From: Deltaproteobacteria bacterium YD0425bin51 | GTDB lineage: Bacteria > Desulfobacterota > Desulfobacteria > Desulfobacterales > YD0425bin51 | NCBI GenBank assembly: GCA_002753225.1 | Contig: PDZS01000054.1 | Span: forward strand, 1 to 32,704 | Direction: 5' to 3' | DNA length: 32,704 bases | Part shown: positions 15,891 through 25,500 of the stretch, in pieces | How positions within the stretch are numbered: position 1 is the stretch's first letter | Layout of the letters: each line of letters begins with the position of its first letter | Notes under the pieces: model-generated | Seen by the model: only the letters and a program-made list of their open reading frames with translations | Databases searched by the model: none | Told to the model about the DNA's origin: nothing | Made by a program: the position numbers and the translations under genes

Positions 15891-17813
15891 ATGGAAATCA
15901 GAAAGCTTGTTAGCAGAAGTTATGAAACAACAGAACCTTATGTTGATGTTAAATATATTATAGATCGACTAATAGATAAATCCTATTTAATTGTAATAGA
16001 TAAAGGAAGATTTCTAGGAATACTTACACCATCTGATGTTCTCAAATCATCAATGCCATTTGTTATTGATTGCCTTTCTCCTCCTCAAACTTTTTATGAA
16101 GACTTAGACATAGAATCTGCCTATAATATAATGGATAAAAAAAATGTTTATGTACTCCCTGTATTAAATAGGGATAATGATAAATTTGTAGGCATTATTA
16201 CACAAAAAAATTTAATCAATTATCTTATTGAGTGTCACAAAGAACTTCAGATTGAAAAATATAAACGGAGACACCTTGTAGAATCTTTGGAGCAGACAGT
16301 TCTAAAATTAGAGAAGAGATTAAACAAATATCTTGCAGAACAACCACAAGAAAAAAATCCTTATTTTGAAGCTACAGTTAAAAATTCTATGGATGGCATT
16401 ATTATTACCGATTCTAATTTTTCTATCTTATCTACAAATCCTAAATTTGAAAGCCAAAGTGGATATAATAGCAACGAGGTTATAAGAAAAAACCTTTTCT
16501 TTTTAGAAAATGGAAAAGATTATCAGAAAACTTTTGAAACTATGATCGATACAGCTAAAAAAGGAGAAATTTGGAGAGGAGAGCTGACAATTATAAGAAA
16601 AGACTGCTCTTCCTATAAATCCTACTCCATAATGGTTCCAATTAAAAATGAATCAAATTATATTATAAACCATTTATTTATAAATCGTGATATCACTCAT
16701 GAACTTGAAATAGTTAGAAATAATGAAAGAATGGAGGCTTTAAGAACACTTGCCGGAGGAATTGCTCATGATTTAAATAACATATTATTTCCAATCCTTG
16801 GATATGCTGATATGACATTAGATGATGTGCAAGAAGGAAGTATTGCAAAAAGCAATCTTAAAGAAATAATTAAAGCAGCAAATAGAGCAAAAGAACTAAT
16901 AGATATGATTCTTAATTTCACACGTAAAACAGAACAGGGAAAACAATCTATGCAAGTTCAGCCGATCATAAAAGAAGCTTTGAAGCTTTTGAGAGCATCA
17001 TTGCCATCAAATATTGAAATAAAACAATATATAGAAAATCCTTTGCCTGCTATACTTGGTGACCCTGTTCAAATTCATCAACTTTTTATAGCTTTATGTT
17101 CATATATATATCAAAAAAAGATTGATAATTATGGATTGTTAGATGTTAAATTAATAGATTTTAACATTACAATAAATGATTCTTATATTAAAAATGGTAA
17201 ATATATCAAACTTACTATTCAAAACAGGAGTTCAATAGATTTAAATAACATAAAAGAAGATTTTGTCTCAATTGATACAGAACTTTCCGTTGTAAAAGAA
17301 ATAGTGACAAATCATGGTGGTCAAATTTCAACCATTTTAGAAAATAATGAATCCATAGGTTTTAGTGTTTATCTTCCTCAAATACACACTGAAAAAATTT
17401 CAATGGAAACATTCTCTGTAGATACAGCTCCAAAGGGAAATGAACATATTTTAATAGTTGACGATGAAATGCCTATAGTGATCCTTCTAACGCAACTATT
17501 TGAAAGTCTCGGATACCGAGTTACCCCAAGGTCTGATGGTATTTCAGCTCTCGAGACTTTCAAAGTAGACCCTAAAAGCTTTGACATTGTTATTACTGAT
17601 CAAACTATGCCTAAATTAACTGGAGATGAACTTGCAAAAAAATTGCTTGAAATAACCCCTGATATTCCAATTATTCTCTTTACAGGATTTACTGATGCTA
17701 TAAATAAAGAGCAGGCAAAAGCCATAGGAATATCAGAGTATGTTACGAAACCTATCAGCATGACAGAATTTGCTGAACTCATTCGCAAGGTTCTTGATTT
17801 CAACAAACTTTAA
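15891..17813 (+). CDS. CBS-PAS hybrid histidine kinase with degraded ATPase domain and C-terminal receiver
   Basis: 640 residues. In order: a pair of CBS domains (about 10-115, possible adenylate sensor), a coiled coil (about 118-150), a PAS domain (about 158-275), a HisKA dimerisation domain with H293 in GGIAHDLNNIL, a HATPase-like region (about 355-497), and a receiver domain (about 517-637). The receiver is intact: D524/D525, the phospho-acceptor D570 and K620. The HATPase region begins normally (GDPVQIHQLF) but then reads LCSYIYQKK where an Asn-containing N box is expected. The DTGxGI and GTGLGL glycine boxes are missing, though LSVVKEIVTNHGG remains. It probably cannot bind ATP in the usual way, so it may act as a scaffold or a target for another kinase. 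GGAG lies 7 bases before the ATG. Its 3' end overlaps pfk by 14 bases. Confidence 0.88.
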   Translation: MEIRKLVSRSYETTEPYVDVKYIIDRLIDKSYLIVIDKGRFLGILTPSDVLKSSMPFVIDCLSPPQTFYEDLDIESAYNIMDKKNVYVLPVLNRDNDKFVGIITQKNLINYLIECHKELQIEKYKRRHLVESLEQTVLKLEKRLNKYLAEQPQEKNPYFEATVKNSMDGIIITDSNFSILSTNPKFESQSGYNSNEVIRKNLFFLENGKDYQKTFETMIDTAKKGEIWRGELTIIRKDCSSYKSYSIMVPIKNESNYIINHLFINRDITHELEIVRNNERMEALRTLAGGIAHDLNNILFPILGYADMTLDDVQEGSIAKSNLKEIIKAANRAKELIDMILNFTRKTEQGKQSMQVQPIIKEALKLLRASLPSNIEIKQYIENPLPAILGDPVQIHQLFIALCSYIYQKKIDNYGLLDVKLIDFNITINDSYIKNGKYIKLTIQNRSSIDLNNIKEDFVSIDTELSVVKEIVTNHGGQISTILENNESIGFSVYLPQIHTEKISMETFSVDTAPKGNEHILIVDDEMPIVILLTQLFESLGYRVTPRSDGISALETFKVDPKSFDIVITDQTMPKLTGDELAKKLLEITPDIPIILFTGFTDAINKEQAKAIGISEYVTKPISMTEFAELIRKVLDFNKL

Positions 17814-19164
17814 CACTATCGTTTTTCAATGATCCTTGTCCTGTTGCCTGCAAAACACTTAACCAAAGTTTGCCGCTTGAATGAAGCTGCTTTCTCTTAC
17901 CTGCTGAAACATTCATTGGAACATGTACAAAATGATTATTCCAATGACCTATAAGTAATTTTGTTTTTCCAGCCATTGCAGCGTGTACTGCATCTCTCCC
18001 TAGGAAATTACAAAATACTCTGTCATTAGCATTTGCAGGCAAACTTCTTATCATATAACTTGGATCTATATATTTAAGATTTACTTCCATATTTTTTGCA
18101 GTAAAATATTGAGTAATCTTACCTTTTAAAAAAGTTCCAATATCTTTTAACTTAACATTTCCAGATTCGTCACGAGCTTCACTTTCTCCTCCCATAAGAT
18201 TTTGTCCAGCTCCTTCAGCAACTACTATTACAGAATGGCTCCTTTCTTTAAGTCTTTTTTCTAAATTAGCAAACAAGCCATTTGGTCCTTCTAAATCAAA
18301 TTCAACTTCAGGAATTAGAACAAAATTAACATCCTGCTGGGCAAGAGCTGCTGTTGCAGCAATAAATCCTGAATGTCTTCCCATGAGTTTAATTAATCCA
18401 ATTCCATTAGGATAAGCCAAAGCTTCATTATGAGCGCCTATAATAGCTCTAGTTGCTACATCAACAGCAGTATCAAAACCAAAAGAACGGGCTACTAAAT
18501 GGATATCATTATCAATAGTCTTTGGAATTCCTATAACACTAATCCTTAACCCTCTTTTTAATACTTCATCTGCTACTTTTAGAGCAGCCATTAAAGTGCC
18601 GTCACCGCCAATCATAAAAAGAGCGCCTATGTTCATCCTCTCCAAGCAATTAACAATTTCTTCAACATCTTGTGGGCCGCGAGATGAACCTAAAATAGTT
18701 CCACCCTCTTCCAAAATATGACTTACAACAGATGGGGTAAGATCCATAACGCTATGCTTATATTGGGGTATAAATCCCTGAAGCCCATATCTAATACCGT
18801 ATATATTTCTAACGCCATATCCAAAATGAAGGCTAAAAACAGTTGATCTTATTATGTCATTTAATCCCGGACATAAACCCCCGCATGTTGTAAGAGCACA
18901 TCTTAATTTACTAGGATCAAAATAAATTTTACTTCTTGGACCTGCTATCTCAAAAGTCGGTGGTTTTTTGCCTTCTTTAATAATATTTACAAGGTTATCT
19001 GAATACATCCCATCAATAAGTATTTGCTCGTCATCTGAAATAAACCTTTCTTCGCTAGCTCCTGTTTTATGCAATAGAGGTGAAGGAATTGTTGCCTTAC
19101 CTAAAGTTAATATACTTGTATCTAACATCTTCATTTCTCCAGGATCAAAATTTTCATAAGTCAT
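17800..19164 (-). CDS. 6-phosphofructokinase (ATP-type GGDG, PKTIDND family)
   Basis: 454 residues from the ATG at 19164, chosen because AAAGGGGG lies about 5 bases upstream; an in-frame TTG five codons earlier is less likely. The enzyme commits fructose 6-phosphate to glycolysis. Key motifs are GGLCPGLND near 97, IGGDGTLMAAL near 190 and PKTIDNDIHL near 217, followed by MGRHSGF. The Gly of GGDG at the position that is Asp in pyrophosphate enzymes points to ATP. PKTIDND places it in the long-chain group shared with spirochaetes and plants, not with E. coli PfkA. It follows kdsD by 11 bases on the same strand. Its stop overlaps the sensor gene by 14 bases. The donor could be confirmed only by assay. 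Confidence 0.9.
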   Translation of the reverse strand: MTYENFDPGEMKMLDTSILTLGKATIPSPLLHKTGASEERFISDDEQILIDGMYSDNLVNIIKEGKKPPTFEIAGPRSKIYFDPSKLRCALTTCGGLCPGLNDIIRSTVFSLHFGYGVRNIYGIRYGLQGFIPQYKHSVMDLTPSVVSHILEEGGTILGSSRGPQDVEEIVNCLERMNIGALFMIGGDGTLMAALKVADEVLKRGLRISVIGIPKTIDNDIHLVARSFGFDTAVDVATRAIIGAHNEALAYPNGIGLIKLMGRHSGFIAATAALAQQDVNFVLIPEVEFDLEGPNGLFANLEKRLKERSHSVIVVAEGAGQNLMGGESEARDESGNVKLKDIGTFLKGKITQYFTAKNMEVNLKYIDPSYMIRSLPANANDRVFCNFLGRDAVHAAMAGKTKLLIGHWNNHFVHVPMNVSAGKRKQLHSSGKLWLSVLQATGQGSLKNDSVKVC

Positions 19165-19175
19165 AATGCCCCCTT

Positions 19176-20174
19176 TCAAATAGTTGGACTAAATTTAAAC
19201 TCCCCTTTTCCTAAAATATCATGTAAGTGCAAAATACCTTGAATCTTTCCATTTGCACCTGTTATTGGAAGAATAGTAATCTGGTGACTCTCCATAATAT
19301 CCAGCGCATCATAAGCAGGAGTATCTTCATTGACACAACGCGGATTAATAGACATTACATCTTCAACCATAAACCCTGAAATTGTTTTGTTTGATGTAAT
19401 AAAACGCCTAATGTCACCATCTGTAATAATACCTATTAATGTATCATCTTTTTTAACAATAAAAGCAGCACCTACGCTTAATCTATTAATTTCTTTCACT
19501 GCCTCTTCTAATGAAATATTTTCATAAACTTTAGGTATATATGCTCCTGAAAGCATTATATCCTTTACTTTCATGGAAAGCCTATGTCCTAAAGCTCCTC
19601 CAGGATGAAATTTTTTAAAGTCACTGGTCTTAAATTTTCGTTTATTGATTAAAGCAACAGCTAAAGCATCTCCTACAGCCATAAGGGCAGTAGTACTTGC
19701 TGTTGGAGCAAGGCCTAAAGGGCATGCTTCACGATCAACATGAACATTTATTATTATATCACTATGGTTAGCTAGTGTTGATGTTGAGTTACCTGTGAAA
19801 GCAACAATAGGACACCCAATATTTTTAATACTAGGTAAAAGTCTATTTAATTCTTCTGTCTCACCGCTGTTTGAAAGAGCAATAAATATGTCATCGTCAC
19901 ATACCATACCTAAATCGCCATGCACAGCTTCAACAGGATGTAAAAAAATAGCCTTTGTTCCAGTACTGTTTAATGTAGCAACAATTTTTTGACCAACTAG
20001 TCCTGATTTGCCAATACCTGCCACAACAACTCTGCCTAAAGATTTATAAATTAAATTTACTATCTTAAAGAAGTTATCATCTATTCGATCTACTAAATTT
20101 AAAATCCCTTCAGCCTCAATCTTTAAAACTTCTTTAACCTGATTTAAAATTTCTTCTTTTGAATTATTTCTCAT
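19176..20174 (-). CDS. kdsD: Arabinose-5-phosphate isomerase (KdsD/KpsF)
   Basis: 332 residues, the standard length. It interconverts ribulose 5-phosphate and arabinose 5-phosphate, the first step to Kdo and hence to LPS, in the cytoplasm. The SIS sugar isomerase domain (about 35-200) shows GIGKSG, the zinc-site region HPVEAVHGDLG, SNSGETEE, CPLGLAPTASTT and FHPGGALGHRL. Two CBS domains follow (about 210-325). All typical blocks are present. It lies between the AAA-ATPase gene (37 bases upstream) and pfk (11 bases downstream). Its presence argues for a Gram-negative outer membrane with Kdo. Confidence 0.94.
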   Translation of the reverse strand: MRNNSKEEILNQVKEVLKIEAEGILNLVDRIDDNFFKIVNLIYKSLGRVVVAGIGKSGLVGQKIVATLNSTGTKAIFLHPVEAVHGDLGMVCDDDIFIALSNSGETEELNRLLPSIKNIGCPIVAFTGNSTSTLANHSDIIINVHVDREACPLGLAPTASTTALMAVGDALAVALINKRKFKTSDFKKFHPGGALGHRLSMKVKDIMLSGAYIPKVYENISLEEAVKEINRLSVGAAFIVKKDDTLIGIITDGDIRRFITSNKTISGFMVEDVMSINPRCVNEDTPAYDALDIMESHQITILPITGANGKIQGILHLHDILGKGEFKFSPTI

Positions 20175-20211
20175 GGTAATGTTTCTTACTAATTTTTACA
20201 AAAAAAGCAAG

Positions 20212-21894
20212 TTATCTTTTTAAAACCTCATTTAAAACCATAACCTCTGTTCCTACAAAAACAATTACATATGCTTTTAAATTCTTCAAAGCTTTTATTT
20301 CATCAGTTTTTAAATATTTTTCAATCTGGTTAATAGCAGCACTTGTTACATCTTTCAATTTTTCTGATTCACTTAACTTTAAATATTTTAGCTCAAATAC
20401 AAATTGATAGTTTGGAAAAAAAGGGGGGCGATACATAAGCATTAAATCAGGATACTTGCGATCAATCTCCATTTCGCTTTTAACATAGTAAAGATTGACA
20501 AGACTTACAAATGCTACAAATAGAGCTTTTATATATTTTTCATTAAACTGAACAAAATCCCTATTAGAAAGTCTTTTAAGCGTATTCTCTATTAAATTAA
20601 GAAAAGGTTTTGGGTTATTATCTTGGGCTAAAGCAATTAGAAATTTCCGTACATCTACAGTTTCAAAACATAAACCAGACTGAATTTGAACTAATTCAAT
20701 AAAAAATTGTAAATAAAGACCCTTTAAAACAAAATTTGGAATTTGAAACTTTTTTTCTCCAAGCATTTCAGTTTGTAGTGTAATGAACCCCATGTAAAAC
20801 AATAAACTTATAAAATCATCCCGAGAAAAAGGTTTTTCAAAACTAAACTGCTCTGTAATCTGTCCGTTTAATCTATTTTCTTGAATAAGCATATCCAAAA
20901 CCTGATAATTTTGCTCACCGTTTTTAAGATCGAACAATTTACGAATCTTACCATAATCGCTTGCTATGTTAAAATCAATAATATTGTCTGGATATGCGCT
21001 TTCTCGCATTAACTCTTTGCAGAAATACAAAACCATATCAGGATTATAAACTCGCTCATGCCCTTTAATATTGAACAAATATCCGTTATACCAAGCACGC
21101 ATATCTAATATAACTTTGTTTTTATCTTCGCTTTCAGGGCAGACAGTATCTAAAATTTCTTTTACTTCTCGCTCAGTGAAACCCATCATAGCATTATATT
21201 TCTTCTTTAATGAAAGATTAGCAGCTATATTAAAACCACTTGTTAAACTATCTAAAGTAATGGGTGTTACACCAGTAACAAATAAGCGATCAACAATCCC
21301 TTCAGCTGTAGCAGCCTTAATAGTTTCGTAAAATTTACGCACAAAACCTGTTCTACTAACTATCTCAGCAAAAAATTCAAATCTAAAACTCAAAATTTCA
21401 TTTGCGAAATGATCATATTCATCAATCAATAAATAAATTTTTTTGCTGAAATGTTCGCTGAAAAAACGCTTTAAAATATTTGCTGGCTCGTCATTTTGTC
21501 CATAATCTTTATGAGCGTATCCATAATAAGTTTCAAAATCATAAATTCCACTTAATACATTTATTCTAAAACTGTGTTTAGTACTTTCAGGAGTAATTGT
21601 ATCAATTCTGCTAAATTCAAATTTTAAGATATAATAACTATTTGCTTTAGCTGTAGGATGATTTCCGATATAATATTTGCCAAAAAGCTTGGAAAAATTT
21701 GTTTTATGTTCTAATCCATAGTAATGATGAAGTATAGAAATCATAAGACTTTTGCCAAATCTTCTCGGGCGTAAAAAAAATATATAAGGTTCAGGCTCAT
21801 TTTCCAATTCTTCAATATAATTGGTACGGTCAACAAAATAATACCCTTCTTCGACCAATTTTAAAAAATTGCTAATACCATAAGGGAGTCTCAT
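20212..21894 (-). CDS. AAA-ATPase-like / PD-(D/E)XK nuclease family protein (PF09820-PF08011 type)
   Basis: 560 residues. The N-terminal AAA-ATPase-like domain opens with the family hallmark LPYGISNF and has a Walker A-type loop in LRPRRFGKS (41-49) and Walker B LLIDEYDHF (155-163). The C-terminal part contains a PD-(D/E)XK nuclease core: KYPDLMLMY, then FVFELKYLK, giving the D...ExK triad near residues 480-506. This family is present in many near-identical copies in some Bacteroidetes, fusobacterial and deltaproteobacterial genomes; its function is unknown and selfish or defence roles have been suggested. An AAGGAAA site lies about 6 bases before the ATG. Upstream, beyond a short direct repeat, is a response-regulator fragment, so the gene may have arrived by insertion. 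It reads in the same direction as kdsD. Confidence 0.88.
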   Translation of the reverse strand: MRLPYGISNFLKLVEEGYYFVDRTNYIEELENEPEPYIFFLRPRRFGKSLMISILHHYYGLEHKTNFSKLFGKYYIGNHPTAKANSYYILKFEFSRIDTITPESTKHSFRINVLSGIYDFETYYGYAHKDYGQNDEPANILKRFFSEHFSKKIYLLIDEYDHFANEILSFRFEFFAEIVSRTGFVRKFYETIKAATAEGIVDRLFVTGVTPITLDSLTSGFNIAANLSLKKKYNAMMGFTEREVKEILDTVCPESEDKNKVILDMRAWYNGYLFNIKGHERVYNPDMVLYFCKELMRESAYPDNIIDFNIASDYGKIRKLFDLKNGEQNYQVLDMLIQENRLNGQITEQFSFEKPFSRDDFISLLFYMGFITLQTEMLGEKKFQIPNFVLKGLYLQFFIELVQIQSGLCFETVDVRKFLIALAQDNNPKPFLNLIENTLKRLSNRDFVQFNEKYIKALFVAFVSLVNLYYVKSEMEIDRKYPDLMLMYRPPFFPNYQFVFELKYLKLSESEKLKDVTSAAINQIEKYLKTDEIKALKNLKAYVIVFVGTEVMVLNEVLKR

Positions 21895-21902
21895 TGTATT
21901 TC

Positions 21903-21936
21903 CTTTTTATTGAAAAGTTAAACTTTTTATTGAAAA
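21903..21936. repeat. Two 14-base direct repeats upstream of the AAA-ATPase gene
   Basis: CTTTTTATTGAAAA occurs at 21903-21916 and again, exactly, at 21923-21936, a 20-base period (two helical turns). The first copy abuts the ribosome-binding region of the AAA-ATPase gene. It could be a tandem operator or the trace of an insertion junction; low sequence complexity makes chance possible. Confidence 0.5.
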
Positions 21937-21961
21937 AGAGGAGAAGTATTTCTATATATAA

Positions 21962-22150
21962 AATACGATTCTAAAAATCTATAAAAATCGAACAGTATCA
22001 AAAGATACAAATATTATTCTTCTTACGGCAAAAGGGCAAGAAATAGATCGCAAACAAGGAATAGATGCCGGTGCTTTAAGATATATGACCAAACCTTTCG
22101 ACCCTGATGAAATTCTTGCTATTGCAAAAGAAATATTAAATCTTGTTTAA
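21962..22150 (+). pseudogene. C-terminal remnant of a response regulator receiver domain
   Basis: An open frame of 62 codons, entered just after a stop at 21959-21961, has no start codon for a full domain. Its sequence is the second half of a CheY-like receiver: NIILLTAKGQEIDRKQG, then IDAGALRYMTKPFDPDEIL and a final helix ending in EILNLV. The Thr of LLTAKG and the Lys of TKPFDP are the conserved signalling residues of the family. The half with the acidic pocket and the phospho-acceptor Asp is missing. The VOC gene begins 2 bases after its stop, suggesting they once formed an operon. The deletion may have happened when the neighbouring AAA-ATPase gene was acquired. Confidence 0.8.
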
Positions 22151-22151
22151 T

Positions 22152-22511
22152 ATGGATATTAAGACTGTAAACACTATAATATACTGCAAAAAATGGAAAG
22201 AAACCGTTGAATTTTACAAAACAAAACTACAACTGGAGGTTACTGCTTCTTTTGAATGGTTTATTGAATTTAAACTTAATGATACTTCTCGCCTAAGTAT
22301 TGCAAATGAAGAACGAACATCAATAAACAGCAGTTGTGGTAAAGGTCTTACAATAACAATGAGAGTCGACAATATTCAAGATACGCATTCACTCTTAGAA
22401 AAAACAGGAGCCAAACCTACACCCATAAAAGATCATTCATGGGGAGCAAAAGTAATATATATTTATGACCCTGAAGGTAATAGGCTTGAATTCTGGTCTC
22501 AAAATATATAA
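22152..22511 (+). CDS. VOC-fold (glyoxalase/bleomycin resistance/dioxygenase-like) protein
   Basis: 119 residues from the ATG; an in-frame TTG at 22143 lies within the receiver remnant and is less likely. The sequence has the two beta-alpha-beta-beta-beta modules of the vicinal oxygen chelate fold: VNTIIYCKKWKETVEFYKTK with WFIEFKL in the first half and ITMRVDNIQDTHSLLEKTG with YIYDPEGNRLEFWS in the second. Glutamates in IEF and LEF are at usual metal-ligand positions, but the usual histidines are not obvious. The function of such small stand-alone VOC proteins ranges from detoxification to drug binding and cannot be assigned here. No Shine-Dalgarno is evident, so translation may have been coupled to the now broken receiver gene. 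Confidence 0.75.
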   Translation: MDIKTVNTIIYCKKWKETVEFYKTKLQLEVTASFEWFIEFKLNDTSRLSIANEERTSINSSCGKGLTITMRVDNIQDTHSLLEKTGAKPTPIKDHSWGAKVIYIYDPEGNRLEFWSQNI

Positions 22512-22541
22512 TAAATCATATAATAAATCATATAATAATCA
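22507..22541. repeat. 12-base tandem repeat between two convergent stop codons
   Basis: TATAATAAATCA occurs twice exactly (22507-22518, 22519-22530), followed by an 11-base copy missing one A (22531-22541). The VOC stop codon TAA (22509-22511) lies in the first copy and the stop codon of the RND transporter gene (complement of TCA, 22539-22541) in the last. Each unit adds a TAA on the plus strand and a TGA on the minus strand. Confidence 0.8.
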
Positions 22542-25500
22542 TTTAGCTTTACGTCTTAATTTATGCTGAAGTTCATCAAAATATGTATAAATTACAGGGG
22601 TTAGAAGTAGCGTAATAAGCTGTGATACTATAAGACCTCCACATACTGCAAGCCCCAAAGGTTGACGTGCCTTACCACCTGCTCCTAATCCTAATGCAAT
22701 AGGTAGTATTCCTGCAAATGCTGCAACAGTTGTCATCATAATAGGTCTGAATCTCTCTATGCATCCTTGATATATAGACTCTCTTGGACTTTTACCCTCA
22801 GTTCTCTCAACTTCCAATGCAAAATCAATCATCATAATGGCGTTCTTCTTTACTATACCAATAAGCATTAATATGCCTACAAAGGCATATATATGAAGCT
22901 CTGCATGAAATAAGTACAAGGTTATAAGTGCTCCTAATCCAGCAGAAGGAAGACCTGCCAATATAGTGATAGGATGTATAAAGCTTTCATAAAGAATTCC
23001 CAATATAACATATATAACAGCTATTGCCATTATAAGTAATATTATTAAACTTTTAAGCGACTTTTGAAATTCATCTGCTGCTCCTTGAAAAGAGCCTGTT
23101 ATTGTAGCAGGAAGAGTAGCTTTAGCAAGATCTTGTACTGCTTTAGTAGCAGTTCCAATAGAAACATTTGGCATTGTGTTAAAACTGATTGTAACAGAAG
23201 TTAGCTGACCTATATGGTTTATCTGAAGAGGACCCAAAGTTACATCAGTAGAAATAACTTCATTTATTGGTACTAACTTTCCTGTTGTTTGAGACTTTAT
23301 ATATGTCCAAGATAAATCTATAGGATTTTTTCTGTAATTGGGCAATAATTCTAATATTACACTATATTGATCTGTTGTTTCATATATTTTTGAGATTTGT
23401 CTTTCTGCATATCCAGAAAATAGAGTAGATTGAATCTGTTCAGCAGTTATTCCGAGACTAGATGCCCTATCCCTATTAATCGTAATATTAACTTGAGGAT
23501 TATTTATAGTCAAATTATCGCTTATATCTGTTATCTCTTTGAGTGAATACATCTTAGCTTTAAACTTCTGAGCTTCTCTGTATAACTCGTCAGTATCTGT
23601 ACCTTGCAACGTAAACTGGTAACTTGCATTACCGCTTGAAGCACCTACAGAAATAGGCGGTGGATTCATAAGAAATACCATTAAACCAGGTGTGTCCATC
23701 AATAAAGGACGAAGTTGATTTATTACAACATCAACATCAGCTTTTTTTCTCTCTTCAGTTGGTTTAAGCATAATAGCAAACATGCCTGTACTACCACCGC
23801 CAGCTATTGAAAGTACACCTTCTACATTAGGATTTTTAGCTATAACATTTGATGTCTGTCTAATGTGATTTGCCATAGATTCAAAAGAGATTCCATCTCT
23901 TGCTTTTGCAAAACCCTGTATAAAGCCTCGATCTTCACTAGGAATAAAACCTGTAGGAACTTGAAAAAACATATATCCAGTAGCTACAAGCGATAAAATA
24001 AAAATTATCATTGTTGTAAAGCGATGTCTTAAAACCAATTTAAGCATATAGACATAACCCTTTAGCATTAAACCAAAGAATCCACGTTCTTCATTATTAC
24101 CTTTGCTATCTTTTTTGTGTGACATACTCTTTATAAATCTGCTTGCAAGCATAGGAGTTAAACTTATAGATACAAATCCTGAAATTAATATTGCTAAAGA
24201 AATTGTCATGGCAAACTCTCTAAGTATTCGTCCTATCATACCTGACATAAAGACAATAGGCAGAAATACAACAGCAAGGGAAAGAGTCATTGATATGATA
24301 GTAAAGCCAATTTCTTTAGCTCCGTCTATAGTTGCTTGAAAAGGTGGTTTTCCCATCTCTATATGCCTTTGTATATTTTCAAGCATGACAATAGCGTCAT
24401 CTACAACAAATCCTACTGCGAGTGTTAAAGCTAAAAGAGAGAGGTTATCCAGACTATAGTTCATCACATACATTATTATAAAAGTTGTAATGAGAGACAT
24501 AGGTACTGCAAGGCTTGTAATAATGGTTGCAGATATGTTTTTTAAAAATAAAAATACAACTAAAATAACAAGCACGATCGAAAGTAATAATGTAAACTTA
24601 ACATCATTAACAGATTCACGGATTGGTATTGATAAATCATAAAGCACGTTCAAGGTTATAGATGATGGCAATTTGGCTTTTATTTCAGGTATTAGTGCCT
24701 TAATATCATCTACTACTGCAATAGTATTTGCTCCCGGTTGTCTCTTAATAGCTAATATTATTGTTTTATCATCTTTCCACCACGCCCCTGAATTTAAATT
24801 ATCTATACTATCTACAACCTCTCCTAAATCTTCTAATCTAATAGGCTTTCCGTTTTTATATGAAACTATTATAGGTCTATAATATTTAGCCTTAAGAAGC
24901 TGTCCATCTGATTTTATAGTTAAATCTTCATATCTACCTCTTATCATTCCTGAGGGAAGATTTACGTTATGCTGTCCTAAAGCATTTGTAATATCATTTA
25001 TACTTAAACCTCTATTTGCTAGCTCTTTAGGATCTAAAAGTACTCTTACAGCATATTTTTGTTCTCCATAGACCATAACCTGAGATACACCTTTTATCAT
25101 AGACATACGTTTAGCAGCGAATGTCTTGGCATAATCATTTACAGTTGATAAAGGTAGAGTGCTTGATGTAAGAGCCAAATATAAAACAGGAGATGCTGAG
25201 GCATTAGTTTTGCTATATGATGGTGGCTGAGGCATATTAGAAGGTAAACTTGCCTTGGATATAGCAGCTTGAACATCTTGGGCAGCTGCATCAATATTGC
25301 GGTCTAAACCAAATTGTAGAGTTATACTTGTAAAACTTTGCTGGCTTGTGGAACTCATACTTTCTAGCCCTGAGATATCTGTAAATTGAGATTCTAATGA
25401 TGCTGCTACAGATGATGCCATTGTATCTGGACTCGCACCTGGTAAAAAGGCGCTTACAGATATAGTTGGATAATCCACAGCAGGGAGATCACTTGTAGGA

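Noticed and set aside
19165..19179. TTG start for pfk, five codons upstream
   Set aside because: It would place the AAAGGGGG ribosome-binding site inside the gene; the ATG at 19164 fits it.
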